NCBI GenBank assembly: GCA_041691315.1
Contig: JBEPUW010000015.1
Coordinates: 1 to 64,000 of the forward strand
Direction of reading: 5' to 3'
Origin: Poindextera sp041691315
Lineage (GTDB): Bacteria > Pseudomonadota > Alphaproteobacteria > Caulobacterales > Caulobacteraceae
Length of the DNA: 64,000 nt
In this document: in pieces, positions 52,000-59,576 of the stretch
How the letters are laid out: every line of letters begins with the position of its first letter
How positions within the stretch are numbered: position 1 is the stretch's first letter
Notes under the pieces: model-generated
Database searches by the model: none
What the model saw: the letters and a program-made list of their open reading frames with translations, nothing else
Told to the model about the DNA's origin: nothing
Translations under genes and position numbers: made by a program

Positions 52000-52686
52000 C
52001 TATTCCGTATCGGCCGCCTGCGCCGCCGGCGCAAATCCCGCCGCCTCCGACAGCAGATGAAAGCGACGCACGTACGCCGCCTGGGCTTCCGACGCTGCGA
52101 CTGGGTGGATTTCGAGGTGATAGCCCTTTGGCGGGCGGCCAAAGAAGCCCAGCGCCTCGGTGGTGGTGAAACCGGCCAGTTGGGTGGCTTCGAAGAAGGC
52201 GCTGGCCTGGTCCGCGAGCTTGATCAGCGCCTTGACCGCCGCCGGCGGCCGGGCCGGCAGGCCGAAGCGATGATGGATGGCCGCTTCCAGCCGGTCCTCG
52301 AAACTCTTGTAATTGAGGCCAAGCGCCGCCTTGAACGGCGAGATCATGTCGCCGATCACGTATTCCGGGGCGTCGTGCAGCAGGGCGGTCAGCCGCCAGC
52401 GCGGCTCCAGGTCGGGGTCGATATGGGCGGCGATCTCCTCGACCACCAGCGAGTGCTGGGCGACCGAGAAGCCGTGCTCGCCGAAGGTCTGGCCGTTCCA
52501 GCGCGCCACCCGCGCCAGGCCATGGGCGATGTCCTCGATCTCGATGTCCAGCGGCGAGGGGTCGAGCAGGTCCAGCCGGCGGCCGGACAGCATGCGCTGC
52601 CAGGCGCGGGGAGGCGCCCTTGTCCGAGCGGCGCTTTGCAGCCCTTTCGCCACCCGTTCGTTCCTTTGCTGTGGACGCGGCGTCAA
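52000..52686 (-). CDS. HD-domain hydrolase (YfbR-like)
   Basis: 228 aa, TTG start. FSVAQHSLVVEEIAAHID and RLTALLHDAPEYVIGDMISP hold the His, His-Asp and Asp metal ligands of an HD phosphohydrolase, related to the YfbR 5'-deoxynucleotidases. Substrate probably a nucleotide, by family. It is the first gene of a minus-strand operon with the phosphatase and the NAD-type regulator. Confidence 0.85.
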   Translation of the reverse strand: MTPRPQQRNERVAKGLQSAARTRAPPRAWQRMLSGRRLDLLDPSPLDIEIEDIAHGLARVARWNGQTFGEHGFSVAQHSLVVEEIAAHIDPDLEPRWRLTALLHDAPEYVIGDMISPFKAALGLNYKSFEDRLEAAIHHRFGLPARPPAAVKALIKLADQASAFFEATQLAGFTTTEALGFFGRPPKGYHLEIHPVAASEAQAAYVRRFHLLSEAAGFAPAAQAADTE

Positions 52687-52746
52687 TTGATCTATCGTAA
52701 TTCGGACGGCGCCGGCAGCGCCAAGGAATAAGCCGGGAGCGTGACA

Positions 52747-53577
52747 ATGGCGGGCTTAAGCATGAGTTGGGCGCGGATCATGGCCCCGGTCGCCGGCGGC
52801 GAGGCCGACAAGGCGGTCCTCGCCTTCGCCGCCGCCCTGGCCGAGCCCTTCCAGGCCGAACTGGCGTGCGTCTATGCCCCCGCCGACGTCGCCGACCTGA
52901 TGCCCTGGATGGGCGAGGGCTTCATGGGCGGGGTGCAGGTGACCGCCGTGCAAAGCCTGAAGGACGCCGCGGCCGAAGGTGAAAAGGCGGCGAGCGCCGC
53001 CTGCGCAGCGCTCGGCTATGGCGCCAAGACGTTCAGCGCGCTGTCGTCGCCGGTCTGGTCGGCGCTGTCGATGGAGGGGCGGCTGTCCGATGTGGTGGTG
53101 TTCGACGACGCCACCGCCAGAGGAAAGGGGCCGCTGGCCGAAAGCTTCCAGCAGATCGTCGCCGACGAGCAGCGCCCGACCATCGTCGCCAGGCCGGGCT
53201 TGAGCGTCGGCGGCACAGTCGCGGTGGCCTGGGACGGCGGCAAGGAGGCCAGTCGCGCGGCGCGCACGGCGCTGCCCTTGCTGCAAAAGGCTGGGCGTGT
53301 GGTGATCCTGGCCGCGCCGGCCTCCTCGGCGCGCTACTTCGACCCGGCCCGGCTGCAGCAGTTCTTCAGCCAGCGGGACATCAAGTCGGAGGTCCAGATC
53401 GTGACCGAATCCGGCGATCCGGGTCCGTGCCTGATGAAAGCCGCCAAGGCCGTTGAGGCCAACCTTCTCATCGCCGGCGCCTTTGGCCACCCGCGCCTGC
53501 AGGAATATATCTTCGGCGGCACCACCCGCGCCTTTTTGAACGCGACCGACGGACCTTCGCTCTTCCTGTCGCATTGA
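52747..53577 (+). CDS. Universal stress protein
   Basis: 276 aa, two tandem UspA-like halves; the first lacks the ATP motif, the second ends with NLLIAGAFGHPRLQEYIFGG, the G-2x-G-9x-G region of UspA with a conserved GHPRLQE. GGKEASRAARTALPLLQKAG opens the second half. Likely a cytoplasmic stress-survival protein. ATG 52747 is preferred because GGGAG is 7 nt upstream. Confidence 0.88.
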   Translation: MAGLSMSWARIMAPVAGGEADKAVLAFAAALAEPFQAELACVYAPADVADLMPWMGEGFMGGVQVTAVQSLKDAAAEGEKAASAACAALGYGAKTFSALSSPVWSALSMEGRLSDVVVFDDATARGKGPLAESFQQIVADEQRPTIVARPGLSVGGTVAVAWDGGKEASRAARTALPLLQKAGRVVILAAPASSARYFDPARLQQFFSQRDIKSEVQIVTESGDPGPCLMKAAKAVEANLLIAGAFGHPRLQEYIFGGTTRAFLNATDGPSLFLSH

Positions 53578-53603
53578 CCCTTACGCAAAAGAAAGTAACC
53601 GCC

Positions 53604-53972
53604 ATGGCTCTCAGCCGCATCGTCATGCGCCTTGCCCGTAACCCCGGCACCGAATTCGCCGACGGCGACGATCACCGCGGCTATTCGCTGGTCGCGCCGC
53701 TGACGCCGGACGGCAAGCTGGACGCCGCCGCCTTCAAGGCCGCGCGCGGCTCCTGCGTCGTGCGCCGCTTCGCCTCCGACGAGGATCCGCAGGAAGGCAA
53801 GCTGGTGCATCGCAACAGCCGCTGGTTCTTCGACTATGGCGACCAGGGCGACGCCGAAGAACCGCTCTACCGCATCGGCGAGCACAGCTTCGGCCTCGGC
53901 GAATATGTCAGCATCACCGACGAGGACGGCCGGCTACTGACCTACAAGGTCACCGAGGTGCAGCGGGCCTAG
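53604..53972 (+). CDS. Conserved hypothetical protein
   Basis: 122 aa, no signal or membrane segment. The order MALSRIVMRLARNPGTEFAD, RGYSLVAPLTPDGKLDAAAF, SCVVRRFASDEDPQEGKLVH and FDYGDQGDAEEPLYRIGEH is conserved in many alphaproteobacteria (recalled, not searched), but without a named function. Beta-rich. It follows the stress protein by 26 nt and may be co-transcribed. Convergent with the cytochrome gene. Confidence 0.78.
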   Translation: MALSRIVMRLARNPGTEFADGDDHRGYSLVAPLTPDGKLDAAAFKAARGSCVVRRFASDEDPQEGKLVHRNSRWFFDYGDQGDAEEPLYRIGEHSFGLGEYVSITDEDGRLLTYKVTEVQRA

Positions 53973-54412
53973 CGCTTGAGCGAGCCTAGATAGGCGATCA
54001 GGTCGCGGCGCTCGGCCGGGTCTGAGACGATGGCGCGCATGGCCGTGCCGGGCACCATCTTGGTCGGGCCGCTAACGAAACGGTCGAGATTGGCCGGTGT
54101 CCAGGTGAGACCCGAGGCCTTCATGGCGTCGGAATAGTTGAAGCCGGGAACGGACCCGGCCTTGCGCCCCACCACCCCGACCAGGCTGGGGCCTTGACCT
54201 ATGCCATTCAGGACATGGCAGGCTGAACAGCGGTCCTGATAGACGTCGGCCCCCTTGGCGACGTCCTGAGCCTGGGCTGACGTCGTGAAGGCGATCAAAA
54301 CGACGCACCCGATGAGCAAACCGAACTGACTCGGAGACTCGCGTCCCTTCTCCCCTCGCGGGAGAAGGTGGCAGGATCGGGAAGGACTGGCCGTCAATTC
54401 AGTGCGGCGCAT
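53969..54412 (-). CDS. Cytochrome c (class I), start uncertain
   Basis: 147 aa as given. CSACH (Cys62, Cys65, His66) binds haem c; TKMVPGTAM gives the Met ligand. An Ala-rich signal ends at TSAQAQDV. The N-terminus runs through a GC-rich intergenic repeat unit (54344-54372), so the real start may be TTG 54319, giving a 116-aa precursor. It lies directly after the PQQ-type dehydrogenase on the same strand and is the likely electron acceptor. Confidence 0.83.
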   Translation of the reverse strand: MRRTELTASPSRSCHLLPRGEKGRESPSQFGLLIGCVVLIAFTTSAQAQDVAKGADVYQDRCSACHVLNGIGQGPSLVGVVGRKAGSVPGFNYSDAMKASGLTWTPANLDRFVSGPTKMVPGTAMRAIVSDPAERRDLIAYLGSLKR

Positions 54413-55739
54413 AGGCGATTCTCCAGATGACGTCGCCGCCGTCGTCGGCGACCAGCAGGGCGCCGTCGTGGGCGGCGGCGACCCCGACCGGGCGGCCCCA
54501 GACGCTGCGGCCGTCGATCGCGAAGCCGGTCATGAAGTCCTCGTATTCGCCGGTTGGAACCCCGTTTCTGAGCATCACGCGCACCACCTTGTAGCCGGTG
54601 CGCTTGCCGCGGTTCCATGAGCCGTGCAGGGCGACGAAGGCGTCGCCTCGATACTCGGCCGGGAAGGCCGCCGGCCCGTGGCCGTTGTAGAAGGTCATCT
54701 GCAACGGCGCCGAGTGCGGCTGGATCAGCACGTCGGGCACGGTGATCTTGCCGGCCAGGTCCGGGCGCTCGCCCGCGTGGCGATAGTCCTGATGGTCGCC
54801 GATATAATACCAGGGCCAGCCATAGAAGCCGCCCTCATGCACGCGCGTGACATAATCCGGCGGCAGGTCGTCGCCCGATAGGTCGCGCTCGTTGGTCGAA
54901 CACCACAGGTCGTGGGTGACCGGATGGATGGCCATGCCGACGCAGTTGCGGATGCCGGCGGCATAGACGTGCAGGTTCTTGCCGTCGGGATCGCCGACCA
55001 TCACGTCGGCGCGGCCGACCTCCTTGTCCCAGGCCGCGCCCAGGGCGTGGCCGGCCTGCCAGGCGCGCGTCTCTTCCGGCGTCTTCTTCGGCATGTTTTC
55101 AGCGACGTTCGAGCTCGATCCGACCGAGACGAACATCCGGTGGCCATCGGGCGAGAAGACGATGTCGCGGGTGAAGTGGTCGGACTTGCTCACCGTCAGC
55201 TGCGGAATGAGGGTCTCGGACGGTCCGCGCGGCTTCGTATCACCGTTGCGATAGGGGTAGCGGATGACCGAATTGGTGTTGGCGACATAGACCCACTGCG
55301 GATTGGGGCCGAGCGGATAGAAGGCGATGCCGAACGGCCGGTCCAGCCCCTCGGCGAAGGTCTCGACCTGGGCCGCCTTATCGGCGCCGTCGGGCGCGCG
55401 CAGCACCAGCACCTTGCCGGTCTCGCTCTCGGAAACGAACATGTCGCCGTTCGGGGCCAGGCGCAGCAGGCGCGGGCCCTCAAGCTTGGTGGCGAAGGCG
55501 CTGACGGTAAAGCCGGGCAGGGTCTTGATCTCGGCCCCGGCCGGTCGTGGCGCCAGGCTGGGCGGCGCCACCCCGATCGGCGAGGCGCCTCGGTCCGGAA
55601 TGTCCGCCGGCGTGATGTGGCGCACCACGCCCGGCGCATCCGAGCGCCAGTCGCCATAGGCCGCCTGGCCGGACAGGGTCGCCGCAGCAGCGGGAAGGGC
55701 GACGCAGGCAAACAGAGCCAGGATCAGGGCGGATTTCAT
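54399..55739 (-). CDS. PQQ-dependent sugar (sorbosone-type) dehydrogenase
   Basis: 446 aa from ATG 55739. Signal peptide residues 1-20. A six-bladed beta-propeller: LEGPRLLRLAPNGDMFVSES, GLDRPFGIAFYPLGPNPQWV, DIVFSPDGHRMFVSVGSSSN, AGIRNCVGMAIHPVTHDLWC and FVALHGSWNRGKRTGYKVVR. The family oxidises sugars or aldehydes in the periplasm with PQQ. A cytochrome c follows, 14 nt overlapping. No PQQ synthesis genes are in the window. Confidence 0.87.
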   Translation of the reverse strand: MKSALILALFACVALPAAAATLSGQAAYGDWRSDAPGVVRHITPADIPDRGASPIGVAPPSLAPRPAGAEIKTLPGFTVSAFATKLEGPRLLRLAPNGDMFVSESETGKVLVLRAPDGADKAAQVETFAEGLDRPFGIAFYPLGPNPQWVYVANTNSVIRYPYRNGDTKPRGPSETLIPQLTVSKSDHFTRDIVFSPDGHRMFVSVGSSSNVAENMPKKTPEETRAWQAGHALGAAWDKEVGRADVMVGDPDGKNLHVYAAGIRNCVGMAIHPVTHDLWCSTNERDLSGDDLPPDYVTRVHEGGFYGWPWYYIGDHQDYRHAGERPDLAGKITVPDVLIQPHSAPLQMTFYNGHGPAAFPAEYRGDAFVALHGSWNRGKRTGYKVVRVMLRNGVPTGEYEDFMTGFAIDGRSVWGRPVGVAAAHDGALLVADDGGDVIWRIAYAPH

Positions 55740-55799
55740 GGATGCAGTCCTCTGATTTCGATCCGGCTTACCAGCCGCCATTTTGGGCGGTCGATGTGA

Positions 55800-56195
55800 T
55801 CAAAATCCGATCACGGTGTCGCTGTACCTTGCAATCATCGGATCATGGCTCACAAGGCGAAGGGGCTCAACCAGAGCCTGCGCCACCAGCATACGATCGA
55901 ATGGGTCGCCGTGGTGATTGGGTAGATCTTCGACGGCGACCGCATGGTTCGGCATGATCGGAAGCAGCTGATATCCGGCTTGTTGGAAGAGATCGACCGC
56001 TTCTTCCCCCGAAATCGGCAAGCCGGATCGGCCGCGCTGCGCCAGCGCGTGCTTGATGGATATTTCCCAGATGCTGGCCGCGCTGACCACGATATCGTTG
56101 TCACGCGCCGCGATCATGTCCTGGATAGCGCTCGGCAGCTTTTCGGAGGTCGTGACCGCCCAGAGGGCAACGTGGGTGTCGAGCAGCAACCTCAC
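55800..56195 (-). CDS. vapC: VapC-type PIN-domain toxin
   Basis: 131 aa PIN-domain ribonuclease. Active-site acids are visible: Asp6 in LLLDTHVALW, Glu44 in SIWEISIKHA and Asp100 in DPFDRMLVAQAL. Its start overlaps the stop of the antitoxin gene by 4 nt. The toxin cleaves RNA (tRNA or rRNA in known cases) when the antitoxin is degraded. Target unknown. Confidence 0.9.
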   Translation of the reverse strand: MRLLLDTHVALWAVTTSEKLPSAIQDMIAARDNDIVVSAASIWEISIKHALAQRGRSGLPISGEEAVDLFQQAGYQLLPIMPNHAVAVEDLPNHHGDPFDRMLVAQALVEPLRLVSHDPMIARYSDTVIGF

Positions 56196-56437
56196 TCGCG
56201 GCGGCCGTTGAAGAGTTCGGCGATCTCCGCGTTGTCGGCGTCGATGTCATCGGGAATCGTGAACCGACCCCTGCCGACCCCAAGCCGCTGCCCAACTGGC
56301 GCGGCGTCGACCTTCGTAAGCTTCGCCGCCGGCTTGCCGTTGCGAGCAATGATGATTTCCGTCTCTCGACCGCTCTCGACAGCCTCGACGAGGCGGGACA
56401 GGGAGGACTTTGCTTCAAGCATGTTGACCGAACGCAT
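56192..56437 (-). CDS. Phd/YefM-family antitoxin
   Basis: 81 aa. SVNMLEAKSSLSRLVEAVES and TEIIIARNGKPAAKLTKVD are the Phd/YefM DNA-binding part; the C-terminal ADNAEIAELFNGRR helix would bind the PIN toxin. It would repress the operon. Type II pair with vapC, by family rule. Confidence 0.88.
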   Translation of the reverse strand: MRSVNMLEAKSSLSRLVEAVESGRETEIIIARNGKPAAKLTKVDAAPVGQRLGVGRGRFTIPDDIDADNAEIAELFNGRRE

Positions 56438-56480
56438 GACGAATATATTAGCTAACCCTGGCTAAGACGCAAGTCTAGGC

Positions 56481-57179
56481 TCACTCTTCGCTCGGCATGT
56501 GCAGGTACATCGACTGTATGCCGACTCGGCCGGGGCCGGTGAAGCGGTTGACGACGAAGTTCACCGTCGCGCCGAACAGGCCGCTGGTCAGGCGGTCGAC
56601 CACGGTGTCCATGCGTACGGTCGGGTCCTTGTAGAGCCAGCCGCCGGGTTCGATGTCGATCTGTTCGCCGGGGCCAAGCACCTTCTCGAACACGTTGCCG
56701 TAGCCGTGCAGCCAGAGCACGCCGTCGCCGGTATGGCCGTGGAACTTGTCGATGAAGAAGCCGCTCTGGCCGAACATCATGGTGGCCAGGCCGCGCACGC
56801 GTTCGAAGCTGTAGTCGATGTTGCCGGTGGCGGCGAGGAACTGATGCTCGCGCACGTGCAGCTCTTCGCCGTGCTTCAGGTGGATGGGCACGATGTGGCC
56901 AGGCCCGTCGCGGCTGAAGGCGATGATGCCCTGGCCGGACGCCTCGGTGACGAAGATCTGCATGCCGGCGATCATCCGCTTCAGCATGCCTTTCAGCGCC
57001 TTCAGCTGGATGCGGATGGTGGTGTTTTTCCAGAGCAGGATGTGGTGCTCGAAATAGACCGTCATGTTGGTTACATCGACCGACAGCGCCGGCACCAGCT
57101 CGCCGTCGATATGATAGGTGACGCCGCCGAAGGTCTCCGCATTGGCCTTGGTCGGCATCAGGGTCGGCAGGCTGCTCAT
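56481..57179 (-). CDS. AIM24 family protein
   Basis: 232 aa. The central pattern FFIDKFHGHTGDGVLWLHGY GNV and ATMMFGQSG belongs to the AIM24/DUF124 family, predicted beta-helical; the N-terminal HIDGELVPALSVDVTN region is also typical. No signal peptide. Function in bacteria is not established; yeast AIM24 is mitochondrial. Stands alone. Confidence 0.87.
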   Translation of the reverse strand: MSSLPTLMPTKANAETFGGVTYHIDGELVPALSVDVTNMTVYFEHHILLWKNTTIRIQLKALKGMLKRMIAGMQIFVTEASGQGIIAFSRDGPGHIVPIHLKHGEELHVREHQFLAATGNIDYSFERVRGLATMMFGQSGFFIDKFHGHTGDGVLWLHGYGNVFEKVLGPGEQIDIEPGGWLYKDPTVRMDTVVDRLTSGLFGATVNFVVNRFTGPGRVGIQSMYLHMPSEE

Positions 57180-57257
57180 GGCGCTGGGCTCGCGAAGTGT
57201 TCAGGTTTGGGCCGCGAAGCTAGGCCATGGCCGCGACAGCGTCGAGCCGCCGGCGCG

Positions 57258-57743
57258 TCAGACCTGCGCGGTCCAGCTGCGCGGTTCGTGCGGCGCGGCG
57301 GCCAGGGCCTCGTTCATCGCCGCGAACAGGCGCGAGGCGGTGATCGGCTTACCGACGACGGCATAGAGGCCGTGGTCGCGATAGTGCGCCTCGTCGTTCG
57401 GGTCGTCGGCCGTGCTCACCGCGATGATCGGCGTGCGCGCCGCCGGGCTGTCCAGGGCGCGGATGGCGCGGGCCGCCTCGATGCCGCCCATGCCGGGCAT
57501 GTGGATGTCCATCAGGATGACGTCGAAGCGTTGGAAGGTGACCGCCTGGACGGCCTCGGCGCCGTCATTCACGGTCTCGGAGCTGAAGTCGAACAGGTCG
57601 CAGAAGGCGGTGCAGATGGCGCGGCAGGCCGGATGGTCATCGACGATCAGCACGTGCGGGCGCGAGCGGCGCACGGCCTTCATCAGATGAAAGGCGTCGG
57701 GTGTCTGGCCATGGGCGCTGGCGGCGGAGTCGTCGGTCGTCAT
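57258..57743 (-). CDS. Receiver-domain response regulator
   Basis: 161 aa, a single receiver domain after a 28-residue leader. Asp35/Asp36 (VLIVDDHP), phosphoacceptor Asp79 (ILMDIHMPG), Thr/Ser region IIAVSTADD and Lys132 (VVGKPI) are all present. No output domain, so it probably acts by protein contact. Partner kinase not in the window. MoxR ends 115 nt upstream. Confidence 0.87.
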   Translation of the reverse strand: MTTDDSAASAHGQTPDAFHLMKAVRRSRPHVLIVDDHPACRAICTAFCDLFDFSSETVNDGAEAVQAVTFQRFDVILMDIHMPGMGGIEAARAIRALDSPAARTPIIAVSTADDPNDEAHYRDHGLYAVVGKPITASRLFAAMNEALAAAPHEPRSWTAQV

Positions 57744-57857
57744 GCATAGCCCTCCTCGGCTTTGCGACGCCCCACGACATTTACGCTCACATGCCCAGGT
57801 TGAATCAAGCGTTAGTAAGCGCGGTTAATCTTTCGTCAATCTATCGAGCCGGCGCCG

Positions 57858-58730
57858 CTACTGGCCGGGGCGGTTTCCCGTGCCTTCGCGGCGGGCGAGG
57901 AAGGCCAGCCGTTCGAACAGGTGCACGTCCTGCTCGTTCTTCAGCAGGGCGCCGTGCAGCGGCGGGATCAGCTTGGTCGGATCTCGTTCGCGCAGGGCCT
58001 CGTCGTCGATGTCCTCGACCAGCAGCAGCTTCAGCCAGTCGAGCAGTTCGGAGGTCGACGGCTTCTTCTTCAGGCCCGGCACCTTGCGCATGTCGTAGAA
58101 GATGCGCAGCGCCTCGGCGACCAGCTTCTTCTTGATGCCCGGGAAGTGCACGTCGACGATGGCGTTCATGGTGTCGGGGTCGGGGAAGCGGATATAATGG
58201 AAGAAGCAGCGGCGCAGGAAGGCGTCGGGCAGCTCCTTCTCATTGTTCGAGGTGATCAGCACCAGCGGGCGGATCTTGGCCGAGATCGTCTCATTGGTTT
58301 CGTAGACATAGAATTCCATCCGATCGAGCTCCTGCAGGAGGTCGTTGGGGAATTCGATATCGGCCTTGTCGATCTCGTCGATCAGCAGCACCGGACGCTC
58401 GGGGGCGTCGAAAGCCTCCCACAGCTTGCCGTGGCGGATGTAGTTGTTGACGTCCTTGACCCGCTCGTCGCCGAGCTGCGAATCCCGCAACCGGGTCACC
58501 GCGTCGTATTCGTAGAGGCCTTGCTGGGCCTTGGTGGTGGACTTGATGTGCCAGGTGATCAGCGGCGAATTCAGCGCCTTGGCAACTTCGTAGGCCAGGA
58601 CGGTCTTGCCGGTGCCGGGCTCGCCCTTGACCAGCAAGGGGCGCTCGAGCGCGATGGCGGCGTTGACGGCGACCTTCAGGTCGTCGGTCGCCACATAGTC
58701 CTGCGTGCCTTCAAAGCGCTGCTTGCTCAT
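57858..58730 (-). CDS. MoxR-family AAA+ ATPase
   Basis: 290 aa. Walker A GEPGTGKT (residues 36-43), Walker B LLIDEIDK (about 113-120), sensor 1 VLITSNNEKELPDAFLRRC and arginine-finger region are intact. MoxR ATPases act as chaperones, usually with a VWA-domain partner encoded next to them; none is adjacent here (the next gene is a receiver protein). Substrate unknown. Confidence 0.93.
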   Translation of the reverse strand: MSKQRFEGTQDYVATDDLKVAVNAAIALERPLLVKGEPGTGKTVLAYEVAKALNSPLITWHIKSTTKAQQGLYEYDAVTRLRDSQLGDERVKDVNNYIRHGKLWEAFDAPERPVLLIDEIDKADIEFPNDLLQELDRMEFYVYETNETISAKIRPLVLITSNNEKELPDAFLRRCFFHYIRFPDPDTMNAIVDVHFPGIKKKLVAEALRIFYDMRKVPGLKKKPSTSELLDWLKLLLVEDIDDEALRERDPTKLIPPLHGALLKNEQDVHLFERLAFLARREGTGNRPGQ

Positions 58731-58833
58731 TCGTCCCCTTCGGGCGGTCGAAAGCCGCCTCTAACAACTGTTCGATTCAGCGCACACTAAGGGGAGGGCT
58801 GCGGCTTTGCAAAGCGCCAATAGCTTCGGCGCG

Positions 58834-59331
58834 TCAGTCTGACCGGGTCTGCCCCGAACGCTGGCCGTCATAGCCAAGCTCGTCGAGCTGCCCATCGCTG
58901 AGCTTGCGCGACTGGAAGTTGGTGAAGTCGTCCTCGCCGCCCTCGACCGTGTCGGCGTCGCCAACCTGGTCCAGACCCTCGATCTCGTCGCCTTCCAGCG
59001 CGTCGTCGGCGGCGGCCTCGGCCTGGTCGCCGTCGCGTTCGGTGGCCTCGGCCCATTCGACCTCGGGCTGGAATTCGTCCGGCGTGTCGTCGAGCTCGTC
59101 ATTGGCGTCGGTGTCGTCATCGTCTTCGTCCCCGTCGACGAACTCGCTCTCGTCGAGCGGGGTCAGTTCGACATCGTCGTCATCGGCCGCGGTGTCGTCA
59201 TAGGCGCTGGGCGCCTCTTCCAGGGTGGTGAACTCGTCTGCGTCTTCGTTCAGGTGGGTTTCATCCGCCGTCTCCGCCTTGTCCTGCGGATCGACAGCGT
59301 CCTGGTCGAGATCGAGATCGGGCCGGGCCAT
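58834..59331 (-). CDS. Highly acidic low-complexity protein
   Basis: 165 aa, dominated by Asp, Glu, Ala and Thr (runs such as DDDDVELTPLDESEFVDGDE and DDDDTDANDELDDTPDE). Only the C-terminal 30 residues look ordered (FTNFQSRKLSDGQLDELGYD). Probably intrinsically disordered; similar acidic proteins exist in many alphaproteobacteria without known function. ATG 59331 is the clear start. It is divergent from nothing; the flmG gene lies further upstream on the same strand. Confidence 0.65.
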   Translation of the reverse strand: MARPDLDLDQDAVDPQDKAETADETHLNEDADEFTTLEEAPSAYDDTAADDDDVELTPLDESEFVDGDEDDDDTDANDELDDTPDEFQPEVEWAEATERDGDQAEAAADDALEGDEIEGLDQVGDADTVEGGEDDFTNFQSRKLSDGQLDELGYDGQRSGQTRSD

Positions 59332-59410
59332 GGCAGACTCCTCAGGCGCCGCCGCCTTGCGGCCCTGCTGAGACTAAAACCCGGAGCGATGGCGGGCGTT
59401 CCAACACCAT

Positions 59411-59553
59411 CCGTCATCCCCCGCTGGGGGGCCGGTAATTGGGGACACGTACGACTTCCAAAAACCGTGCTCGTGCTTGCGCAGCCGTGGAAAGTCGTAC
59501 GTGTCCCCAATTACCGTGTTCATAGGTGGCCCGAACAAGTCGGGCCACGACGG
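59411..59553. repeat. MITE-like intergenic element, copy 2, interrupted by another repeat
   Basis: Left end 59411-59427 starts CCGTCATCCCCCGCTGG, right end 59517-59553 ends GGCCACGACGG. The right end matches the intact element at 62396-62501 at 31 of 37 positions. The middle of that element is replaced by the REPIN-like repeat at 59433-59516. So a REPIN appears to have inserted into, or replaced the centre of, an older element. Confidence 0.75.
59433..59516. repeat. REPIN-like inverted repeat, copy 2 (GGGGACAC family)
   Basis: Arms 59433-59460 and 59488-59516 (CGGTAATTGGGGACACGTAC plus GACTTCCA and its reverse complement) pair almost perfectly, with a 27-nt spacer. It shares AATTGGGGACACSTACG with the copy at 14128-14211. 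It is nested in a different element. Confidence 0.82.
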
Positions 59554-59576
59554 AAAAAACAGGGTCGAACGACGAA

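Noticed and set aside
57810..57835. CtrA-like TTAA motifs near 57.8 kb
   Set aside because: The spacing between the two half-sites is not 7 nt (GTTAGTAAGCGCGGTTAA), so it does not meet the consensus.
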